64,000 nucleotides of DNA from Chondrosia reniformis (taxonomy: Eukaryota; Porifera; Demospongiae; Chondrillida; Chondrillidae), in NCBI GenBank assembly GCA_947172415.1, contig OX359199.1:7331884-7395883 (forward strand), written 5' to 3'. The first letter of the stretch is position 1. Each line of letters opens with the position of its first letter. Positions 20,870 to 32,000 of the stretch are shown here, one piece after another. The notes below the pieces were generated by a model, which saw only the letters and a list, made by a program, of their open reading frames with translations, had not been told where the DNA came from and made no database searches. The position numbers and the translations under genes were made by a program.

Positions 20870-23800
20870 CTATTTCAGCTGTCCACATCCATATGTCTTG
20901 TTCCATTCAATGTAAAGATCAAGATCCTTGTTCGAGACACTTGGTTTGATGGTCTCAAGAGACTTTATAAAATCACACACTTTAATTTCCCGAACCTTTA
21001 GCAAAGTATGAAATATACTGTAATAATTATATTATACAACCAGTGTCACAAGCAATGTGGGATTGAAGTTGGCCCAACCTGGTCTACTGTGATGCTAGCA
21101 ATGTCTGCCATGGATTCCCTCAGTGGCCAGTAAGAGGCATCGCGACAGAGGTTGGCCATGTCTGCTCCAGAGTACCCTGAGGGACACAAATATCGGTTGA
21201 AAGAGATGAATCAGTAAATTGAGTTGTGCCACAAACCTGCAGTTTTGTGACAAAGCTCGTCCATGTCTGCTTCAGAGAGACAGTGTTTCTGCTCTTTCAA
21301 GAGCCCAAGAATGATCTGTTTTCTTGCTGGTCCATCCGGGAGAGGGATATACAGCCTCTTCACCAGTCTCCTCCTTGCTGCTTCATCTATCTCCTGAGGA
21401 CGATTAGTGGCTCCTTCAGGAAGAGGAAAAACACACTTTTCGCTTAAGAATGTAGCTATGTGCAATGTATTCTCCATGTCACACACCAACAACAAGTATC
21501 CTGTCATCAGAAGATGTGGTTGCTCCATCCAACTGAACAAGAAACTCAGTCTTTATTCTTCTAGATGATTCATGCTCTGTGTCTGAGCGTTGTGTTAAAA
21601 GAGAGTCAATCTCATCTATAAATATAACTGCTGGCTGATAACATCTAGACACTGCAAATAAAGCTCTGACCATCTTCTCTCCTTCTCCAACCTTATAGAC
21701 AGCAGAGAGAGAGAGAAGTTGGAGGTTCTGATAGTAAGATTATTTACTGTATGTACGTACATGCAGGAGGTGGCAGAGAAGAGGAAGGTTGAGATGGAGG
21801 GAGGGTGGAGTGAAGGAGAGAGAGGGGAGGAGAGGAAGGCTGAGATGGAGGGAGGATGGAGTGAAGGAGAGAGAGGGGAGAGGAAGGTTGAGATGGAGGG
21901 AGGATGGAGTGAAGGAGAAAGAGGGGAGAAGAGGAAGGCTGAGATGGAGGGAGGATGGAGTGAAGGAGAGAGAAGGGAAGAGAGGAGTGAGAGAGACATG
22001 AAGAGGATGGATGGATTCTCACCCATTTAGAAGTCAATGATGAAGCACTGATGCTGAAGAAGGTAGCGTTAACCTGACTTGCAATGCACTTGCCAATCAT
22101 TGTCTTCCCAGTGCCAGGCGGTCCAAAGAGGAGTATCCCTTTGGGAGGACCTCTTAGACCAGTGAAGATGTCTCTAATGGGTTCATGAGGAGGAGGTATC
22201 ACCTAATTAGTGCACCAGAGAATGCAGATGCTCACGGTCTCAACATTGGCCATACCACCACTTCCTTGATGGTTGCCTTGGCGAACTCCAATCCAGCAAT
22301 GTCACTCCACTGCACTGGACTGCCATGATCCATTATCTACAAGCAATACAACACTTTTATATGCAAACATCTCATACATACAATACTAATAGTCTTGCCT
22401 CATTCATTATCAGTTCAATCATTTTGGGTTCAATGTTCTTTAGTCTTTCATCACCTTCTAGCTCTGGAGGCAGACTGCTCTTTGAGTCAGCACTGGACTG
22501 CTGAGGACCTCCATATGGCAACCTGCTCCTGGTTGACCAGCATATTTCAGGATATCTTAGTATATCTCACATAGTATTCTTACCTTATTTCCTCAGGTAT
22601 CATAGAATCATTAGTTTTATCCTTCACTGGAGGTACAAACTTGCCCACAGCTCCCCTTCTGGTCCCAAGGGATCTCTTGGTCGAGTTGTAGGAAGCTATG
22701 GAAGGCTCCTCAGACAGACAGTCGGGTTCAGAATGTGAACCTTTGTTGTGTGCACCGTACTTCTTCTTCTGGTCAATGTACTGCAGCCAAGGAGAATAGT
22801 CTGGCAGGAGTTACTGAGAGGGTCTGTCAGAGTCTTACCAGCTGGTCTCGAGCTGTCTTGAAGGCACAGTGCCTGGATCCTTCCGTTTGTGTACAGTCTT
22901 CATCATCGTCATCAAAATCATAGTTCTGTCTCCTCTTCTTAGGAGGGTTTCTCTGATTGTATGTTGCCTGTGCCCCTCCCCCTCTATAAGTACCTTGATG
23001 TGCCCCTCCCCTTCCATAAGCACCTTGATGTGCCCCTCCCCCTCTATAAGCACCTTGTTCTGCCCCTCCCCCTCTATAAGCACCTTGTTCTGCCCCTCCC
23101 CCTCTATAAGCACCTTGTTCTGCCCCTCCCCCTCTATAAGCACCTTGTTCTGCCCCTCCCCCTCTATAAGTACCTTGTTCTGCCCCTCCCCCTCTATAAG
23201 CACCTTGTTCTGCCCCTCCCCCTCTATAAGTACCTTGTTCTGCCCCTCCCCCTCTATAAGCACCTTGTTCTGCCCCTCCCCCTCTATAAGCACCTTGTTC
23301 TGCCCCTCCCCCTCTATAAGTACCTTGTTCTGCCCCTCCCCCTCTATAAGCACCTTGTTCTGCCCCTCCCCCTCTATAAGTACCTTGTTCTGCCCCTCCC
23401 CCTCTATAAGCACCTTGTTCTGCCCCTCCCCCTCTATAAGCACCTAGATCAAGCAAAAAGGCACTCGCTGGATACAAAACAAGATCACTGCGGACATGGC
23501 CATACCCTTTCCCTTTCTTGTTGACATGTCACGTTCTTCTGCCTCACCAAAGTCACTTGTGGAAAAGTGAAGCTGATTAAATGGTGTCTTCTGAGAGGTA
23601 CTGGATTGGAGTGGTGGATGGAATGTGGCATTGCATCTAATGTGGGTTTGGCTTTGGGTAACCAGTTTGGGAACTGCAACCTGACAGTTAGGTTGTGATG
23701 CTACTGCTGAGGCAGTCGTAATAGGCTGTGTGATACAGCTGGCCAGGGAAACCTTTGGGGACTGTCCCCTCAGGTCGTCAGGAGGTCTCAGATTGAGCTT

Positions 23801-24459
23801 GACATTGGAATAGTTCACCTATGTATGTACATACGTAAGGAGATGTGAGTTGTGGTGTCCAACCCAGCTAAGATTGCACACCTTTTGACTTCTTGTCTTT
23901 TGAGCCAAATCTTGCAAGTCTTTGAGACTCATGGTTGGCTGCCATCCTGAAGAGGCTGCAAGTCATCGATAACATTACTACGTATATTAGGTGGTACTGC
24001 ACCAATTTGGAAGTCCCAAGTAATTAATACAATATTAGACATCGGGCACACTTTTCATACATTACAAACGATGGACACACCTGTGTTTTGAGCGCTGACC
24101 AAACTCTGCACAGCGGTTGCATAATTGTTAGCACCTAAATGTGCATTTAAAAGTTTGCCTTAAATAAAATAATATTAAACATATTAAACAAACAGATAAT
24201 GACTTAGTGAATGACCTGCTTCCCCTTGTCCATCTAATGTGACCACGTATTGCAAAAGTACTCTACGGTGCTCCGAGTCACCCGCCAAAGACGCAGACAT
24301 GTCATTGCTACATAATTGGCTACAGACACAAAGTGAAGTCGCGCGTCTTCTTAGTTGATCAGTTCTTTGCATAACATTTCCGCTAGCAGCAAAGAGACAT
24401 CTCTGGTGTTCGAACAGCAAGTCATTGCTGATATCGCAGCTAGCGCTGACATTCTCCAT
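20870..24459 (-). CDS. FIGNL1: Fidgetin-like 1 AAA+ ATPase (complete)
   Basis: Thirteen exons join in frame to 832 aa: 24216-24459, 24081-24158, 23882-23955, 23506-23818, 22839-23443, 22584-22780, 22399-22528, 22236-22336, 22023-22173, 21487-21691, 21237-21413, 21079-21176 and 20870-20995. FIGNL1 removes RAD51 from DNA and acts in homologous recombination. The family blocks [14 protein letters not shown] (the region that binds RAD51 lies in this part of the human protein), [20 protein letters not shown] and [19 protein letters not shown] precede a complete AAA module. That module has [16 protein letters not shown] and the C-terminal helix ending GCGQLK. Start chosen: ATG at 24459; the only upstream extension uses a non-ATG codon. 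One exon encodes 16 decapeptide repeats. One intron (after 22399) has a GC donor. The AAA part is duplicated at 11160-12395. Confidence 0.94.
21770..22000. repeat. Purine-rich ~46-bp minisatellite in FIGNL1 intron (copy 2)
   Basis: About five units of the same sequence as at 12052-12212, giving a strong polypyrimidine tract on the transcribed strand before the exon at 21691. Confidence 0.85.
22965..23443 (-). repeat. 30-bp coding minisatellite, decapeptide repeat in FIGNL1
   Basis: Sixteen units encode [10 protein letters not shown] or [10 protein letters not shown]; the last few degrade to AHQ and GRGG variants. Flanking exon sequence reads STRKGKG before and [12 protein letters not shown] after. 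The insert makes the disordered N-terminal region Gly/Tyr/Arg-rich, like RGG-type RNA or DNA contact and condensate-forming segments. No comparable repeat exists in the human protein. Because the unit is a multiple of three, other frames on both strands are also open here and are shadows. Confidence 0.92.
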
Positions 24460-24764
24460 TTTAATAAACTCCGCCTTCAATTAAGCATATTTATAAATAC
24501 TTCTAACATTTTTCTAATGCTCTCAAGTACTCAAAGTTAATGGTGTGACACTGTAAGTGGATAAGTTAACAATATTATGCTTACTGAATTAGATAAGAAC
24601 TTTGATGTTATATAGCCATAATGTAAAAGTGTGACGACATTTTCCACTAAATTGGTTACTAAGCAACCAATAATTCTAAACATGGCGACGGGCTGCCACC
24701 ATTTCTTTTTATTCTAAAGTTTTAACTAAAAGTATTATAACAATTAAGTTCACAAAGGCCCAGA
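24460..24764. promoter_or_regulatory. Divergent promoter, FIGNL1 / CFAP58
   Basis: 305 bp separate the two start codons. The segment is AT-rich and includes AACATGGCGACGGGC at about 24679, which is not a usable start for CFAP58 (no compatible frame). No TATA box is obvious. Inferred from arrangement. Confidence 0.45.
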
Positions 24765-27700
24765 ATGGATGTAAGTGTGATGTCTGTGATGTCTGTATTT
24801 TAGTAAATAATTAAGGAATTTCTTGTATTTTCAAGAGCTCAGATGCAACCAAAGTCGAGAAGCCGGGAGCTGTTGGAGAAGAGAGCACCTTTGAAGCTCT
24901 GGAAAGGGATTTCCAGGACACCCTGAACGAGTTGATGGGCGACCAGAGCTTGGAAAAGTTTAGAATCGAATACGAAAAGCTGCACAGAGCGCTGAAGAAA
25001 TCTCATGAAAACGAGAGACGTTTAATGCAAAAATGCAGAGAGTTAAATGTGGAGATTGTTGCCAATGCTGCTAAAGTCAGTAGTGCTCTGAAATTATCCC
25101 AGGAAGACAAGACAACCATAGCCTCACTAAAGCAGGTCAGTCAGTGTCTGTTCTACATCTGTGATGTTCAAACCAGTGATAGGTATAAGTAAAGGAGTCG
25201 GGTCGCTCACAGCCCCTGCCATCCTAGATATACACCACTGCTAATATATCTATGATGTCATACAGTTGAGATGAAATGGCACTTTATCATTACATTACAG
25301 GAGATTGAGAAACTGTGGAAAATGGTAGATACTGCACATGATAAGGAAACTCGAGCTCGGGAAACAATTAACCAACTGAAGCTAGAAATTTCTAACCTCA
25401 CAAAATTAGCAGAACAAAGTGCTGGATTGGGATTTGGAACAGACTCAAAGTAGGTAGCACTAGCTACTAGTAATGCATACATATACACTGTATCCTGAGA
25501 GGGCATTTCTGTACTGGCCAGTTGGACTTTCTTTTTAATGCTACTCCATGCTTAGTGTTCAAGAGCTGATGCAGCAGAAAGAAGATTTGTCTGTAGAGCT
25601 CCAGCAGACAAGAGAAGAGGTGGTTGAGCTCAGACGTGACATCAGCCACTCCCAGGAGGAGAAGAAACAGGCAGAGTTGCTCAGAGATGAGGCAGAGATG
25701 AAGGTTCTCGAGTTGAAGGATGAGATAACAGTCAAGTCTCAAGAGGCCGACAGAGAATCTCGTAAGAAGGCGAAACTGGAGAAGGATATGACTGCAGTGA
25801 GAAAAGAGTTGGAAGGACAGGGCAACGAACTAAAGTCCAAACAAGCAAACATTCAGAAACTTGAAGAGGAGTGCACAAAGTTTGAGCAATCTTTAAAGGA
25901 AGCAAGGGTTAGTAAAGATTAATTGTAGAAACTGATGCTTAATCAGTGGTCATTGTCACTGTAGGGGGAAACAGAGAGGGCAAAAAGAGAATGTGACATG
26001 TTGACGTCTCGCCTGGACAAAGTTCAAAAGGATTGTGAGCACATGATAATGAACAATGACCAGTTGGCTAGTGAGAACATGCAGAGGGTAGCGGAGCTGA
26101 AGAGCAAGGATGAGGAGATCAGTGGCTTGAAGAAGGAGCTGGCCCGAGTGTCCAAGATCAGAGAGGCCCTCCAAAGGAAGCTGCGACAGGTAGACGAGCA
26201 GAAGATGGAGAGTGAACAGAGGAGAGAGAGCCTGAAGCAGCAAATACAAGGAATGGAGAAGGAGATTGAGACAAGCAAGAAAATGGCAGAAGCCAACAGA
26301 AGGAACTATGACGACCTCATTAGAGAGAGAGACAACCTTAATAAAGTATGTTAGATTGGATCCATGTCGGTGTGTGGTAAAGTAATCTTCCTTGTGTAGA
26401 CATTGAAGAAAGCGGAAGGATCCACAGAACGTCAGGAGCATCTGGTGCGAGTTCATGAGCAAACCATTGAGACACTGAAGCAGGAGATAGCGGTGAGCCA
26501 GACCAGACCTGCTTATACAGTAGCATGTGTGTGTTACTGATTGTGTTTTGGGTAGAACTACAAAGAGGAGGCAAAGAAACAGCGCCAGATTATTGCTAAA
26601 TTGGAGAGGGACTCTGAAGGCTACAGCAAGAAAGCCTCAGAGGCTACTCAATCATGCATGGAGCAGATGGAGGCAGTCAAGCGAAAGGAGATGGAACTGT
26701 TTCAAAAAAAGAAAGAAATAGCTGAAACAGAGAGCAAACTGAAGCAACAGCAAGTTTGTTTAGACTATCGCCTCACTAGTCTCATCCATTTTCTATATAC
26801 CTAGCATATGTAGAGCATGGTCTAATGGACTCAGCTAATATACTGTTTATATTTTGTAGACATTGTACGAGTCTGTTTGCAGTGATCGAAACTTGTGCAG
26901 CAAGAACTTGATTGAGGCTCGTGATGAGATTACTGAAATGAAGAGAAAGTTGAAGATAATGTCACACCAGATTGATCAGTTGAAGGAGGAGATTGCAGCC
27001 AAAGAGGGTGCCTTGGTAACGTCCAGCATGAAGCTAAAACAGGTGGACAAGGAGAAGGAGGGTCTGAATGCTGAGCTCTCCAGCAGGAAACAAGAGCTGG
27101 AGAGCACTCGACAGCTTGTAGACAGTCAGAAGGCTGAGGAGAGGAAGCTGAGGAAGATCTTGGGGGAGGCAGACGCTGAGATGGTACGACAGAAGAAGGA
27201 ACTAGAACAGGTAAGCAGAGAGTCCATTAGCCAAATATCTATGATCCTATTGCTCCCTCATACTGTCCTAAGGACCTCTTGTAGTGCTTAATTGTTTTGT
27301 CTCTTGCTGCATTATTAAACAGGTTATAAGTGAGAGAGATATATTGGGGACACAGCTGATTCGAAGGAATGATGAACTGGCTCTACTTTATGAAAAGATT
27401 AAGATACAACAATCAACTCTTACAAAAGGCATGTTAACTTATATATGTAGTATTATAACAAGTTTATAGCAGTTTCTTGTCTCTTGTGACTTGACTGCTT
27501 GTGTCTGTACATTGTATCACTTTCAAAGGTGAAAACCAGTACAAGGCTCGGTTGGAAGATATAAGAATATTAAAGATTGAAATAAAGAAATTGAGAAGAG
27601 AGAAAAACATATTATCTAGGAGTGTTGGAAACATTGAAGACCTCAGGTAAAGAAATGTGTTTTAATGAGCTTGTTTATACATATATACGTATATAACACT

Positions 27701-28898
27701 TTATGAATTACATAGCACATTCTTGTTAGTGCAGCTTGAATTGTGTTTTGTAGACGAGAGCTTTATCACCTCCAGAGAGAACTGCTCAGGGAGAGAACTC
27801 GATGCAAGGCTTTGGAAGAGGAACTAGAAAACCCAATGAACATCCATCGATGGAGAAAGCTAGAGGTTAGAATTATTCAATGAGTTTCTGTTTCATTGGA
27901 TGTATGGGTTCTGTGTACGTATATGCTGATATGTAGTAGGTACGTAATTGGGTTTCACATCCTCTGATTCCCATTTAGGGGAGTGACCCCAGTGCATATG
28001 AAATGATCCAAAAGATACACACTCTTCAAAGAAGACTTATCAAGAAGACTGAAGAAGTATGATTACATTCACTTGTATGACATCATTGCCTTAAAGCTTC
28101 ATGTATGAGTAACGAGGTGTGTATGTATGCATGTTCTCATATGGACTGACTGGCTGCCTCAGTTGGTCATGTGACAATGTGACTATATACACTTCAAATC
28201 TTTTGTACGTACATATTGAGAGTGGTTATGTAAATTGATTATTGTAGGTTGGCTAGTTTCAGTCATCATCATAGAAATTTCTGTTTCCAATGACCAATTA
28301 TGCTATCAGTGTTAAAATGAACACCTTTACTTGATTAATTTATGACAATCTGTAGGTTGTGGAAAAGGAACTGTTGATACAAGAGAAGGAGAAACTGTAC
28401 ATGGAGTTGAAGCAGATCCTAGCACGCCAGCCAGGCCCAGAGGTAGCCGAACAGCTACAGATCTATCAGCAGACATTGAAGGAGAAGACTAAACAGATGA
28501 GAAGCATGGCCTCTGAACTGAATATGCATGAGACACAGATTGCAGAATACAAAATGGAAGTGGAAAGACTGGCCAGAGAAATGCAAGATGTAAAGAAAAA
28601 GTACTTTTTGCAAAAGAAGAAAGAGTTGGCTTTGAAGTGAGCAGTCAGATATATGTATCTCCTCATATGGTCAGTATGTAGACTAAGTGGTAACATCATT
28701 ACATTAGTACGTATTTCTAACAATTAACGATTGCACCTAATACACCTGTGGGTTTATTTGAATTTCTCTACCAACAGGGAAAGAGAGCGTAGTATTGCAC
28801 AATCGCTGATGCCCCCCATGGCCACTCAGAAAGGCGACATGCCCCGGTTCACCGGGGGAGGGTTCAATCTGAAGCAGTCCCAGAAGACGTCAGCATGA
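24765..28898 (+). CDS. CFAP58: Cilia- and flagella-associated protein 58 (CCDC147)
   Basis: A multi-exon coiled-coil protein, co-linear with human CFAP58 throughout. Exon 1 is only six bases of coding sequence (ATG GAT, 24765-24770); exon 2 (24836-25135) continues as SSDATKVEKPG. Landmarks are SLEKFRIEYEKLHRALKKS, CRELNVEIVANAAKVSSALK, SERDILGTQLIRRNDELALL, ENPMNIHRWRKLE, EKEKLYMELKQILARQPGPE and the C-terminal FTGGGFNLKQ. The protein is almost entirely heptad-repeat coiled coil. Family members are needed for motile cilia and sperm flagella, where they act in axoneme and intraflagellar structures. No frameshift is seen. It is divergent from FIGNL1 and followed after 150 bp by ADAM copy 2. A fragment of one exon and intron is repeated at 35308-35443. 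Confidence 0.95.
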
Positions 28899-28977
28899 CC
28901 TTAAAACATTTCACCCCCACACACCAAACATATCCTGTGATAAGTACATCACTACAACATTTACATAAATTCCAAAT

Positions 28978-29037
28978 ATGGCCGATAAGTCCGTTTGCGT
29001 TGTAGTCGTAATAGGTCATCTGCAGACCGGTAAGTAG
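28978..29037 (+). other. P-loop-like upstream ORF before ADAM copy 2
   Basis: Reads MADKSVCVVVIGHLQTGK then TAG, in frame with and 12 bp before the ADAM start. It matches the copy-1 version at 13328-13387 with three residue changes. The region also contains GGTAAGT, which would be an intron donor in an EF1A-like gene. Confidence 0.45.
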
Positions 29038-29049
29038 AGAGGAAACGAA

Positions 29050-32000
29050 ATGGTTGGAAGGTTCTTCGCTGCGGCTGTTCTCTGTGTGTGCGTGGTCGAA
29101 TATTCAGCACGTCGTCCTATTCGGGCTCTTTTGGCTCGAAACGGTAAGTTGTTTCAGCTACGCACATCGATAAGCTGTTTTATAAAGACTATTCAGCTTC
29201 GCTGTTAGCATGCACATCATAATAGTATATTTCTGACTGAATAAGTTAGTAATTTAAGCTAGCTCGAGCTCGTTGGTAGATTTGAGTGTGTACATATACC
29301 TATACAACTGTATATGGTCCAACTTCGACTATTTCCACAGCTCTTATCGATGAGTATGAAGTGGCCTTTCCAAGAGTCATTGAAAGATCAGATGATAACG
29401 TAAGATCGTATTCATGATTGTTTACACTGACCAAATGGAGCTCAAGAGGACTCCGATCAGGTCAAGCTGTGAGATCTTCCTTACTATAGGAACACCCTGA
29501 AGAGCTCGGTGTAGAGTTGGAAGTGAACGGAGAGGCGTTTATATTACAGCTTCAACTGAACAAGTGAGTCGCTTCCACCATCCAGGCATTCCATCAGATA
29601 ATTGCTGAGCTTAGCTAATGATGTCTCAGAATGTGATAGAATTGTCCTTCTCTGTCACATTGCCATGCCAACTGTCTACTGCTGTATGTACAGGAATATT
29701 CTGGGTAGAGGGTTCAAGCATAGAGTTCAGCACGATTCTGATAACCATACAGTGTACAAGGTGAGTGAAGTGGAGGTAGTCACTCTGTCACGAGTCCCTT
29801 CTTGAGGGTATGTGTGTGGTCACATATCCAGGATGCTAAGAATTGCTACTATCAGGGCAGAGTTGTGGACAGACCCAATTGGATAGTGTCTGTTAGTGTC
29901 TGTTACGGATTGAGGTGCGTTTTAAATATATTTGATCATTGCGTTAACACTTTTCAGGATTTGTGATGAATATATAGAAGAAATAATGGCCATTGTATAA
30001 TGCATATTATATATAATTAATCATTTTCATTGTATAATGCATTGTATAGTTTACTTTCATATGAGAATATAGAAATAGAATATAAAAATCTTAATTTTGA
30101 TTGAAATAAAATAATGGCATCTCCGTATCCACATATGTCCTATTTCAGGTATTCTCTACAGTGTGAGAATGTAAATAATAATTTCCTTTTTGAAAGATAA
30201 ACTAGGAATCATATCTAATCGTGAATGCTCCTTTATTGTTTCTTTACATTCTGTTAGAGGTTACTTTGGTCTACTGTCCTCTCGAAATGAGACCTATATC
30301 ATTGAACCAATGGACCAGAAGATTGTAAGTAAGATTTGGTGCATCAAAAGCATGTCTATTCACTAGGTCTCTTTGGTGCAGCTGAGTGCCTCCCATCTCG
30401 TTTACATGGCAACAGAACAACCTGACTCCCACTTTGGAGGAAAGTGTGGTAAGTGACACAATCAGGAAGTTGTTATATACCATCTCCAGTTACATTGGAC
30501 GTGAAGCTCTTGCTGACTTGAATGACTTCAGGCAGGTCACTTGTGCGATGTGCCCTCTGTAGGGACTGAAGGAAGAAGCAAACAGATCCATGAGGTACCC
30601 TCGTCCCTTCCAATGGAAAGAAAACGACTGAGACGGCAATCAGGGGATTCCCCTTATACTTTAGAACTCTATGTTGTAACCGATGTAGCTGCAGTAAGTT
30701 GGTTATTTCCAGACTATTGCTTCATGTTGTGTAATTTGTCTTTTGAAATTGTTCAGTATAACCTATTGGGACAAAGTCGAAGTCAAATTCTAACTGAAGT
30801 AATAGAAATAGTAAACCATATGGACGCCGTAAGTCCCATGTTGTGTTGCTAGGAGACATGTGGCACTGTTATGGTAACCTCTTTTCTTAGTTTTATCAGC
30901 AGCTGACCAGCTTTGTAGTTAGAGTAGCAGTGATAGAGGTGGTTACCTGGACAACCGACCAGATAACCATCATCAGGGACTCCAGCAGTCTCCTGACCAC
31001 ATGGGGAAACTACTACAGAGCCAACATATATAGACAAACACCAGCTGATGCGGCAATGCTCTTCAAGTGGGTCTCTTTGAGATTCAGGATCATAATGAAC
31101 CTGTCATCATATAGTTCCTCCTCCTATTCAGTGGTAACGGATACAATAATGGAGTTATTGGTATTGCTAACGTGGATGCAATGTGCACTGGATCTACTGC
31201 ATTTCTGGTGGATATCAGAAGCAATTCCCTCTCTGTAGCCTCAACAGCTGCACACGAGTTGGGTCATGTGTTTGGGCTGGATCATGACGCCAGTGAGTGG
31301 GTGGCTGGAGACACCTATATCTTCATCTAAAAAACTCTCTCCAGGTTTAGTTCCCTATAAGCCTTTTAAAATTATAATAAGCTGGAGACATGCATGAGAT
31401 GAACTGGCCTTGAATCACCACTAATTAGTGAATTGTAACTAATTTATTCTTTGTAGTTAGTATGAGAGGAGAAACATGAGGTAAGCATTGCTGCTCAGTG
31501 GCAGAACACTGGTGGTTGTAACCAGCCGTTCAATCCCCAGCAATTGCTTATTTCATGTTTTTCCCTCTTTATGATATTTGAGGATATAATTACTTGTGGT
31601 TTGATTATCATTTTGCTTGCTCACGATAAGACAGAGCTCTTTTAATCTTTGTATAGATGGATGCACCTGTCCGGGAGGAGGGCTGTGTATTATGGCTGCC
31701 ACAGTGATCACGTAAGCATTTGTCTTGTCGTATGTAGCTCTGTAGAGTGACCTGATTTCCTGCCTCTCTGTAGTGGCACTGCTCCAACACGGTGGACAGA
31801 CTGCTCACAAAGCATGTTTAGAGAGAGGTTTACAGCAGGGAACTACGGATCCTGTCTTGATGATGAAGTGAACTTCATAGATTCACGTAATGTGAGCTGC
31901 CTGATTAAGCACTTCTGATATCACAAACAATTTGTTTGTTACTTTCTATCATATACGTAACTTGAAGAGAGTAATTATAGGGTTGTACCCTTTTGTAGGA

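Noticed and set aside
22827..23524. Four overlapping ~190-215-aa frames on both strands
   Set aside because: A 30-bp repeat keeps several frames open. Only the minus frame that joins spliced FIGNL1 exons ([10 protein letters not shown]) is supported.
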